DNA of 64,000 nt, from assembly GCA_037783415.1 (NCBI GenBank), contig JAZGTN010000005.1:4278001-4342000 (forward strand). Reading direction: 5' to 3'. Within the stretch, counting starts at the first letter, position 1, and each line of letters begins with the position of its first letter. A program made the translations under genes and the position numbers. The DNA comes from Leptasterias polaris (lineage: Eukaryota; Echinodermata; Asteroidea; Forcipulatida; Asteriidae). The notes under the pieces are model-generated. The model saw only the letters and a program-made list of their open reading frames with translations, searched no databases and was not told where the DNA came from. Shown in pieces: positions 1 through 12,000 of this stretch.

Positions 1-1
1 C

Positions 2-3000
2 ATCCACCAGAGTGACACCATGAGCTGCTTGAACAGCAATGGGAGACTCGAGGATGACCTAGGTATACTCAAACCATGCTAGCAAAGGATAGCAAAGTAA
101 TATTTTCATTTTAATGCAGAGAAACAGTAAAAATTAGAAATCACTTTTTCTTGCAGAAAACAGAGAGAAGACGTCGGAAGACATAAGTCCACTTTCGGCT
201 CACAAATGGGCTCGTGTCTTTCGTGCCTTGAAGCAATTTTTACGTCCGTTTGGCGACAGTGGAGAGGGGAGGCTGGATTTCTATCATCGTGCACTCAGCA
301 AGGCTGTCAGGGCAAAGTAAGTAAAACTCAACCAGGCAGTTAGGGCAATGTTTGTAAGTTATACTCACCCATGCAGTTAGGGCAATGTAAGTAATACTCA
401 ACCAGGCGTTCAGGGCAATGTAAAGTAATACTCACTGAACAAGGCAGTCAGGGCAACCATAAGTAATACTCAGTTAGGGTTACGTAGCATCTTTCAGGGC
501 ATGTTATCCTACATCAGTGTTGGGCACAAAATCTTTAGTTAATTGTTTTATAAAATCTCATGATGCAAGAGTATACCGATCCAAGCTGCACCGCTGTGGT
601 TGAATTTATTTTCAGGTATTTCGACAATGGTCAGCAGAACAACACTGAGATCAGCTCAGATGGGGTCTACACTTGGTGGCATACCAAACTGGCCGATCAT
701 TTTGAAGGGGTGACAAATCTGGAGCGTAAGGCAGAGGTAGGTGTCTTCATTATAGATGAGAGTCTTACTTGGTGTGAACATTTGAGTCTGATTTAGGATG
801 TGGGACTTTAATTAGGGGGAGATTGACTTGATGGCATGAGCTTAAAATTTGCAGGATTTAAAAGAAACTTCAGGCTTTCATCTGACGGTTCAGGCTTTTT
901 ATATGTCTGTCTTTTGAGAAAAATTGCTGATATTTTCATATAGCTAAAAAGAAATCCTACTTTTTGATGCTCTTGTGGATATACTCGTCCAAAAATGATC
1001 TTAAAACTTACTTCACTTTTGCAATTCCTGAGAGGTTTGAACCGGGCTTCGATCCATGGACCTTAATCTATAATTTCCACTGTTCCCTTCTAAAGTGCAA
1101 CATTCTGTGGTAAGCATTGTCATAACTCATTGGCCCCAAATTGGATACATTTGGTTGTATGTATACGACAACGGCTTGAACTTCAATTCAAAGTAATCTC
1201 CACTGGATCACAGAAACTTTATTGGTTTGGACTTGAAAATTCAAATGAATGCAAATTCTAAACAAAGTATCCATAATTATGATACTATCCTTTGATTTAG
1301 TATGTTCTCTGGATTCAAAGGACGGGTAATTCACAATACTGAGCCCTCTATGGTTTACACCGGAGAGGCATTTTCCCCCAAAGCATTTGACTAAAAACAA
1401 TCACACTCTGACTCAGCATTGCACGGGCAGTTTAAGACCTTTAAATAGCTGACAAGAACACTATTGTGCTTTAAACACAGTCAAATTCATTCTTGCTGCT
1501 TTGCATACATACCATGGGCGAACTTAATCAATCGGGGTCATCTAGTTGGGCTGTGAGACAACCAAGAACCTGACAACCATAACATCCCATAATACATTGG
1601 GAAATAGCTGTTCTCCTGGGCAAACTGTAGAGGACAAACTGTATGCGAGTTAATGGTATTGATGTGTTTTTATATTTATAGTATATGTGTTAAACAAACT
1701 GCTGAATAATAAGAAAGAAATAAACTTTTGAGCTGTCTTGTTAAATTTCAGGAATACCCACATCACTTGATTAAGATCGAAGACAAGAAGCGCTTGATAG
1801 AATTCTTGAAGGACTGGAATGTATTTCATCATTATTATGTAGAAGAGTTCAGTGGAGAGTTATTGACTCTTTGGAGACAGGTGTGTTTGCTCATTCATAT
1901 TTTAGAAGAATTCAGAGGAGTATGATTGCCGAGCAGTCTAGCTTCACTGGACACAAACTATTGTTTGAATTAGACATGATATTCTTTGTACTTGAATCTG
2001 CTTTCAAATTTGTTTTTGGCCACATGATTAAATAGTTGTTAAGAAAAATTATCAAAGTCTTTACTCTGTCAGATTTGTTCAAAATTGTTGTAATGGCCTG
2101 ATGTTTCAACCCTGACAGAGTCTTTCTCAAATGTTGAATGAACCACATACATGCAATAAGATTGTCCTACTCTTGCAGACATTCTAAATGGCATTAAATG
2201 AAGGGGTTTTTTTTCAGCAAAACTCTTTCAAACTGACATAGGACGCTTATAAACATTTCAAAACAACTTTAGATTGTCCTGTTTTGATTGGGGTCGGTTG
2301 ACTGGTTGACATTTTATAATTATACGCCCCTGGACAAGTGCACAGGCATGCACCTACATGTACTATTCTATGGCTTTGTTATGCTCAAAATCTCCCTTTT
2401 CAATAGTTTTTGTTGTGTAATCCCTGATTCCAAACCTTCGTCTTTTTGTTGCACAAATAAGGGTTACAACTTACAAGAGATTGATAGGCTGCTACCATTG
2501 TTTACCATTATATATGCCATGGGAGGCAAGGTTTTGCGTGTTCACTATGAAGACAAAATTATATTCATTATCCCCGATGCAAAAATTTACATTATTCACT
2601 ATAAAGACAATCCATAATTTCTCGATAGGGAAGGACAAATTCTGGTACATTTTATAAGAACATTTGTTGTCTTTACTTAGTTTAGTCAGGGTTTCATTGT
2701 GACGACGAAATTCTTACAAAGAAATTTTCTTTTTTTGGAAGCTGTGTTGTGAAACTTTGTATCTACTTGATCCACAGGCATCCGACTCCCAACAAACAAT
2801 GGAGGAATGTTACCTTAAGGCTCTTGAGATCATGAAAGATGACCCTACAGCCAACTTGGAAGACCTTGGTCTGCTGTATGAGAAAGTTGCTCGAGTGTTG
2901 TAAGTCAGTTAAGGACAGATGGGGGAGCAAGGATGGGGGAGATATGGGAAGGGGATGTAACATTAGAGGGGATGAAGGAAATACTATTCAGTTGAAGTTT

Positions 3001-6000
3001 TTAATTAAAATTTAAAATAATAGTGTACATGCGCTCCTGCTGCCAAACTATCATGTGGTGGAGATTGGTCAGAATTATTTATGAGACTTAGCAGCAACCA
3101 TAACTTATTAACTTAAAACACTTTGAAAGTCAAGGTGAGGTTGTACATATTGCTACCATACCATGTCAGAAACACAGGGACAATCTCCTCTTGACAATAG
3201 ACTGTGCAAGTCTCGCGCGTATCCGAACGAGAAAACACGTCAAACGAAGAACATGTTTATTTCTGAAATTAAATCTTTGTTTTAAATTATATCTCATGAC
3301 AAAATCTGAAGAACAAAAAAAAATCATTACAATTTTATGAAAAGTTTTAGCTTTTGAAAAAACAATCACAATAGTGTGTATATTATTATTGAAAAAAAAA
3401 TTAAAACTCTGGGACAAGGATGCCTATTTGATGTTAACTTTTTAGAAACCCCTTACGCGGATTCGTGAAGGTCAAACGGGTCTTAAATGGACTCGTATCG
3501 CAGTTTAAAGAGGATGCTGACGCCTCAACAACCATAGACTGCAATGAAAAGGGTTTGCTTTGCAATTACAGCATCTGGCGATTATAATTGCGCATCCAAA
3601 AACAAGCGTTTACGTAAGTTTTATGATCGGAGGCGAGCACAAAATTCTTAATTTTTTGCAATAACCGGAAGCTGAGGTCAAGTTTAATTCTTGGGTTTTC
3701 TTCGTTATATTGTTGAATTGGTTTTACTTTCATATGTCGTTATCACTTAGTATTACATTCCCAACAACATTTATACTTTTCTAGGTCATAACCTACGTTA
3801 AACTAAAATAATTGACGAAACAAAATCTCGCCCACGTAAAACTCCATATGGTTGGGACCACTATGGTCCCGGAAGTTCGAATGCGCGCGAGACTTGCACA
3901 GTCTATAAATGACCTGGGTTCTATTATGACCTTTACACAATGCATGGGGAGCTACAGTTTGATGTCCCATCCGAAGGACACAGCATTAATGGTTGGGTTT
4001 TCCCTGGAGTCGAACCCTCACTCAGCAGATCAAAAACAGCAAAGCTTTAGTCCAGTGCTCTTCACTGCTCGGCCACAATCACACACCACTTCTCAGCTAA
4101 CCCATGTTTACCTGACTGGTTGCAGTAGATAATTGTTGTTCCTTCCTAAGCCCATGCGTTGGTAATTATTGCTTTCCAAATAATAAAGTTTAAATTTGTT
4201 GTCCTCCTAAGAAAGTGACACTTGAGCCAGAGGTTCCAGTTATGTCCCTCCTGTCTGAAAGTGCTCATTTGCTAACAAGTTTATAGGGCGCAGTATGGTT
4301 CAAATAAATGTATTTTCATCTAATAAATGATTTTCCAGTGACATGAACACTCTACAGATTTCATAAAGAAGATGTTTTCTCTGCCCATTTAGTTGAGAAA
4401 CCTTTCGACCTAAATTCTCTCAACTCATTAACCCTGATTGAAGTGAAAGAGAACAAAAACAAAGAACTGTTTTGAAGTAACTATAAATGGTAAACTTGTA
4501 GGTACAACTATGTGTAAACCCCTTTTGTGTTGGCTTTGAGAAGAGGTAAGGTGGTGCAAATAGCTGCCAGACCATTCCAGAAACAGCCTATATGTGTAAA
4601 TCTCTTGCGGGAGGAGTGTTGGCTCTGAGAAGAGGTGCTGCTGAAGCTTAAATAGGGCTGGAGGGATGCACACCTCCAGCAAGAGATTGTTGTTCCCTGT
4701 AAATTTACCAGTTATAGTTACTTCCTGCTATCCACACCATGCAATTAAAGCTTCAACCCACCACCTAAAAGAACTTGTTGCAAACTACTTTACCAATGTT
4801 TTCTTTTTGTGCTGACAGTACACAGGCTGGTCAGCTGAAAGGTGGATTTTCACTGCTGCAGAAGCTTTTTGCTGTTGAAGAAGAGCTTGGTAATCGTCCG
4901 GAACGCATGATGGTTATATATGACCTAGCTGCTACTTTGTCTACTGCGGTAAGCTAACCAACGTCATTTGGTTTTATATCAATAGTCTTTTAGCGCTCCC
5001 ATTCCTAGTTCCTGTACAGCAGTTTTTGTGTCAGCTCAGTTCTTCAAGGTCCTTTTATTTGCAATTTCATATTATGTGTCCCAGCGCATTCTGTCAAAAG
5101 TGCACCATATATTACTTGGAGTATAATTTGATAGTGTTACCTCGTGTTTTAATTAAAATTCGCTTGTTTCACTGTTTAAAAATTGGTTCATTTGACCAAC
5201 AAAATTTGAAACTAAAAGACGGTAGATTAATTGGAAATCATGTGAAAGACAGGTCCAGAACATCACAGTGTATTGCAGAAAACCTGGAAGAAAACTTGTA
5301 CTTTCATGCTCAAAGCAACTCCTTTGGGATGTTAATCATGCACATCACACTTGGAGACTAAGCGCAATGCTCAACATTTTAGGAATCACAAATTGTTTGA
5401 ATTATCTAGAAATTGAAATTGTTTTATCGCCATGGGTAACTTTTATTTTCAAAACTTTTGTATATATAGAGTTTAAAAGATTTGATTTCACAGAAAAATA
5501 AAGTGTTTTTGAGTTGCTTTCTGGTTTTCAATACTAATTGCGAGACTTGCACAGTCTATAGGAGCTTAAACTGGGTGTGGTTTATGGTGGCATTTGGTTG
5601 AGGTCACTTGGCTGTACTCCTGATTCATATCTCAGGTCTGGAATTACACAGAGGCCGTGGAGGTCATGGTCCCTGATGCCCCTGGTCTTGGCCTTTTGGT
5701 GCCCCTTCAAAATGTTCACATTGACTTTAAGTTTTTCTAATGGAAGTGCCTTTTGCAAATAGAAAATGGCCTTGCCCTCTCAAAGATGAAACTCCAGGTC
5801 TGATATCTGACACATTTTACCAACAGAAAGTTCAGCTTCATAATTATATTGTGAAAGCAATGATGCCAGATCTGAAACCTGCGATACAGCATCGTATGAA
5901 GGCGTTGGAACTTGGTAAGGACCTCAAAGGAGAAGAGTTTAGGGTAAGGACTTTCAGCCAGATTATTAAGCTTTCTTGTTACTGTTTTCTTTAAATGTCT

Positions 6001-9000
6001 AAGTTTTATTATTCCCTGTGTTTGGTAAAGCCATGGAAGGGGAATACTGTTTCTGACATTGTTATCCATGGGTGTTTGTGTGGTATGTACAATGTATGGG
6101 TATCGATACACATTTAAACTGGATACCTATAACAAAAGAGGATGATGGGGTCCTTGGTTGGGTAAAGGTCCCTAGTTGGAAAGTTTGTACCAGTGGGAGC
6201 TGTCAACAATTTAATGTACATACAGAAATAGGGACAATAGGAGGTCTCTGATTGCAGGTGTGTTACACACTTGTGTGTTTGTGAGTAGGTAACCACATTC
6301 AAACCGGTGACCTATAACAAAAGAGGGCAATATAGGTCCATGGTTGCTATCACAAAGAGTTGAACAAAGGAGGGTCCACGATTGCAGGCTGTTACACACT
6401 TGTATGTGTGAGTAGGTATAAACATTCAAACCAGGGACCTATAACAAAAGAGGACAATGGGTCCACGGTTGGGGAAAGGTCCACAGTTGGAAAACGTGTA
6501 CAAAACCAATGGGAGCTGGGAGTATAAACAAAAGAGGGACAATAGGTCCACGATTGCAGGCGTAGTGTATATACGCCTGCAATCGAGGACCTCCTATTCT
6601 AACTTTTTTGCAACAGCTCCCATTGGTTTTGTACACGTTTTCCAACCGTGGACCTTTCCCCAACCGTGGACCTATTGTCCTCTTTTGTTATAGGTCCCCG
6701 GTTTGAATGTGTATACCTACTCACTTGGGTGTGTGCGTGGGCTTACAGGAGGGCCATTGCAGGTGTCTTTTATGGAACAACCCACAAGTTTTTCTTTGTT
6801 CAACTTGGTCCCCAGTGAGAAATTCTTTAGAAAAGGGGAAGACCCCAGAAACCCAATCCGTAAGGTTGGGTGAATTTATGCAACCATAGACCATTACTCA
6901 AGAAGGACTTAGCATATCAACTCGAAAGCCTATTATTTTTGGACCACCTATAGGTCAAGTGTCAAGAAAGGGACTGGCTTGCGGGGCCATTGTGTTTACC
7001 AAACACAACTTCTCTTGTTGTCTATTTTTTCAAAATAATAATTCATAAATACCAAGACAGTTTATCCATTTTGATTGGTTGAGAGGACTCGGAGAGTGTG
7101 TGGCCATGTTTAAACTTGTAGTATAAACGTGGTAATGTAAATTTGAACTTTTTACTTTCTAATTGTTTTAATTCAGTTATCTTAATTTATTTTAAATTTT
7201 CCATAAATAATACCGTTAAGCTTTTAACCACCCGTGCAATTTCTTTGTATTACTGTATTCAGTGCCCTAGAGCTTGCCTGCATGCTTCTATATAGGGCAC
7301 CCTATAAATGTTGCTATTATTATTACTATTTGATTCATTGTTGGGTACAAGAGAAGAAGCTACAACTCTGAGTTGAATGATGGGTTAAAATAAGTGATGA
7401 GTTTTGTTTGATCATCTTCCAGTTTAAACGTGCCACCTCACTCACTAAGCTGGCCTTTTGTCTACGGAAATGGATTTACCTACGAGGTGATAATACAATG
7501 AGTGCAACTGAAGCTACAGATCTTGCTTTTGACAGCATCAATGAAGCCAAGGAAATATTTCAGGAAGTAAGTAAATGTATTAGGCCCAAATACATAAAAT
7601 ATCCATAAAATGCTACATAAAATGTAATCAAATGTCTAGAAAATAAGCAGTAATGGCATATTGAAGTGTTGTGGTTAATGATCATTGATGGACTAGTTTG
7701 CCTTGTCTTGCCCTTTGCTTTGTCACATGTATTTTTGTTGTTGTCAATGGTCAGTGTTTGTCTTCTTTTTCTACTTTGTTTGTTTTTTTATTTATTTTTA
7801 ATTTTTTTTCCATTGAGCGGATGCAGTGGGAAATAATAATAATAATAATAATAATAATAACTAGTTCTTATATAGCGCATTTCACAATAACGTCTCAATG
7901 CGCTTTACATTAGTGCCCTGGTCATTGGGCCAATAACATTCCTTTTAATCTTTCTCAGCTCCCTGGGGAGTATACAGCCCGGGCTGCCGTGATGGCGCTC
8001 CGAAGGCTTTTTCAAACACAATATCAACCTCTACCCTTGCAGGTACCCATTTATACCCCTGGGTGAAGAGAAGCAATCATAGCAAAGTGTCTTGCTCAAG
8101 GACACAAGCGTCATGACCGGGACTCGAACCCACACCCCGATGACTAAACCACCAGAACTTGAATCCGATGCTCTTAACCACTCGGCCATGACACCCTCTA
8201 GATAAGTTCCCTCGGGGCCTGCATCGCTGTTTCAGTGGTGCATCTGTATTTTTCTCTTTTTGCTCATGTATGTCTCATTTCCATGTTCTCCTGTTTTTCC
8301 CTGTTTATTTTCCCCCAAGGTGTATTTCTATTGTTTGCTGTATTGCCTGATAAATTTTCAAATGAAAAAATAAATTATTACTATTTAAAAAAAAATGCAG
8401 AATAGTTTCTTTGATATTGCTTTATATTGGGAATAACTCATTGCTGATTCAATTTTTGTTGTAGAGAATTTGGCAATATTCGAATTAATTTTTTATTTCT
8501 TTTCGACAGTTGGGAAACCAAGAACATGTTGGAGAGTGCATCATGACCGAAGCCATGTTGCGCAGGGATGACAATAGACAATTAGGCTTGAAGGTAAGAC
8601 CCATGACTAAACTTAGAGGTATAAAGGTAATCAATTTAATGTAATGCCATTCATTTTACTTAAACTGAAATCAGTAGAAAAGTTTTTCACACTACAACTT
8701 TTCAACACGGTGTCGATCCATGTAGCGCTCGATCCGTGTCAAAACCAACCGTGCTCTGGAGGTGGGTTGAGTAATCTTGATCCGTGTCGAAAATTCCAAC
8801 ACAGGTCGTAAGCCATAGTGTGAACACCTCCCGGTTCATTTTTGATCCGTGTTGAGTGTGTGCATGGCGCCATCCGCACACTGTAGTTGTTAAGCGTGTA
8901 AAGAAAAGTCGCCGCTTAAAAAAAAGAGGAGCCTTCGTGTTGGCAATTGAGATAATTCCACGGAGATGACGCGACGTGGACGTGGCCATCGCAAAGCATC

Positions 9001-12000
9001 ACTATGCGCCACTACGCACCACATCACTATGCGCCACTACGCACCACGACGCGCCACAACACGTCACACTTTGATCCGTGTTAGACCCTGCAGTGTGAAA
9101 CGATTGCAGGATACACGGATCGAAAGTTACACGTGTTGCGCAAAAGCTGATTTCTTGCACAGCTAGTGTGAAAGCGCAGCAGTTTTTATCCATGTTGAAA
9201 TTTTACAGAGTCAATAAGTTTTGTGAAAAGGCCTATAAGCGGGCGTCCCACTCAGCGAGTCTATTGTGATTACGGTAATGAGATTGGAAAAGGACCGATG
9301 AGTGGGACGCCCTCAGTCATGTTAAAAGTCTTACATTGATGAAATGTTCTTATGTCTTGTAGTTGTACAAACAGGCCGAGGAGATAATTATGCAGGCCTG
9401 TGGAGAGATGAGCATCCTGGGTTCACGTATTCACATCAACTTGGCCATCCTTCTTGAGGAGATGGGGCAACTTGAAGAAGCTTATGACTATTGGCAACGA
9501 GGGAAAGTATCCAAAATAATGGTGAGCTGGAATCATTGAAGTGATCGATGTAAAACAATAGTGTTTATAAACTGCATTCTGGCTTAGAATTGTAACAAAG
9601 GGTCAATTATTTTTATTTCAAGAGACTGTGCAAGTCTTGTGAGTATCAAAAACAACTCAAATGAAGACTATATTTTAATAAGGGAATAAAAGAGTTGGCC
9701 ATAAGGTCTTAACTGGAGAAAACAGAGGTCAAGTCTTATGCTCGGGTTTTCTTTGTTGATTTGTTAAATTAATTTTACTTTTATATATTTCATTAAATTT
9801 TACTTTCCCAACAGTATGATATAATTTTTATAGCCAGAAACTAAGTTAAACTAAAGTATTTGAAGAAACAGAATTGCGCACACGAAACTCTGACTTGACA
9901 AAGGAAATAAAACAACAGTTCTGTTAATGAGATCCATAATTTGTTGTTGTCGTGTGAGAAAGTTGTAGGCACTTACCGTGATTTGCAGAACCTTGGCTGT
10001 GAATCTGCCATTGTGTGCTGAAACATTGGATCACTTGTACTTGCCTCCAATTGAGCCAAATATAATGAGCAACAATGCCAATGGTGGCAGCCTGTCCATC
10101 ATACTAGTATGCCACATTTGTACAACAGGACAAATCTACAGTAAACGAACAGCAAACTGTAGTCAATCTACTCTTAGAGTGAGGTCATAGAAATATTGTT
10201 GAAATAAAACTTTCACATTTACTTTCGCTCCAATTTTCTGTGCAGCTCAAGGGAATTGATCATCCATCAACACAGCGTGTCATCAGTTCATTGAATGAAC
10301 CAAAGATGAAAAGAATCGCTGAAAAACGGGCGAAAGAAAAGGTCATACTTGAAGGTAGGGACACGGATTTGTCTTAATTGTATCAGTAATGCTGATTTAT
10401 AGGCAAAATGATCAAGACAGATACAATAAAAGTCACATGTGAAAGGTTCAGCTGAATACAGTGTCTGCTTGTTGAGAAAACAGCAAAAACATGTCATTAT
10501 TTAACAACAGCATTTAAACCAAATATGTTTCAAGGTTTTTTAGTTTGAAAATGTAGTTGTATCACTGAAATATTTACATAGAGTTAGATTTTATTTAGAG
10601 CAGTTTTTAACAAGTGAGGTTATCTGGCCTTATTCACAAGCCTTGAGGGATGTCAGAAGTTCGAAGTTCAAGCGATTATTTGAGTGTAATTTGTATCACG
10701 ACACATCTAGCAGTAATAGCTGATTTATTCACAAAAAAGCATAATCTCCCAAAAGCAAAAAGCATAGTCTCCTTGCATAGGCTGCCATCCCTGAGGTCAA
10801 ACAATAAAAGTGCACACCTCTCAACAAAAATGATTGGTCTTTGTTTGACCTCAGTGAGGGCACTGTTTGAACTTGTGGCATCAGGGTTTTTTCACTGAGA
10901 AAATGATTTTTATTTTTTTTTCCCCCAATGAATTTTGGAAGACAAAAAATATATATCAAATTAGGTTGGAAATTACAAATATAAGTGCCTTTATACAAAA
11001 AAACAACTACTTGAATTTGATAGACTTTGAATAGAATTGAAATGGATGTAATTTGTTTTACTATGTGCATGGGGATACGCATGCACACTGAGTAATTTTG
11101 AACCGTAAAAATGACCGAAATTTATCTGGATAGACACGCTTTTGTCGACCCAGTATATCGGGTCTCTTTGTTCTGCCATTTTAGCAACACCTCAATTGGT
11201 TTGGTACCTGAAGCAAAGCGAAGAGGTCCTCAATTTGTTCACACACAAACACAGCATAATCAATGTGAATACCTGTTAATATATTTGTCCTTGTTTTCCC
11301 CCAATTCGTTTGTGTTCATTCTGTAGAAATGTCAATAATTTTAACATCTTTTAATGTTGTACACGGACTTTGTAAATGGTGAAAACTTTGGGAAGTCCCT
11401 AAATGCCAAGATTAAAGTCTGGATGTTTAGATTGTACTAAAAACAGAAATGTTTTTTGTTTAGCATGTAACTTTCGTGTCTCTATTAGTAACAAAATATT
11501 CAAAGATATATTTGTATATTTAAGTAAAGTATTGTTAACAGGGTCCAGCTCCATTACGTTCTCAGTGATAAACATTTTCCGGGACAATTTTTATTATTTT
11601 TTCAAAAGCCATTAAATTTCATGAGAATTTTACACATGCATGCAAGCAAATTAGATTTTTTTTCTTCAAATTTGCAAACATCTGGGCGCATGAGACAAAC
11701 GATCATGTTTTTTGTATCTTATTCATTTGGTGGGCATTCATTTTCACTGTTTGGTCTTTAAAATTTAAATGACTTAAAATTTAGTTTTATTTGTTTTTTC
11801 TTGCAAGGTCCACTTTTCAAAATCTTTGCCTTCTTGAAATGTATAATGTAACCAAAAAGTTGGATTGTGTCATGAAATAATGAAATTGATAGGTAAAGCA
11901 ATCTTTCTTTTCCCTCTGGGTTTTCCCAAACTTTGAAAGTTTGAACACAATCTATGAGGGACATCTACTGTTGGTAGGTTTTCTTATCGTTTAACTTTTT

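Noticed and set aside
5590..5805. Possible extra TPR-gene exon after a TCATATCTCAG acceptor near 5635
   Set aside because: The sequence belongs to a dispersed repeat also found at 38915 and 53155, and it has no donor that keeps the frame.
6439..6693. Two similar open frames on opposite strands (both containing LENVYKTNGS)
   Set aside because: They are mirror images created by the long inverted repeat, not a gene pair.
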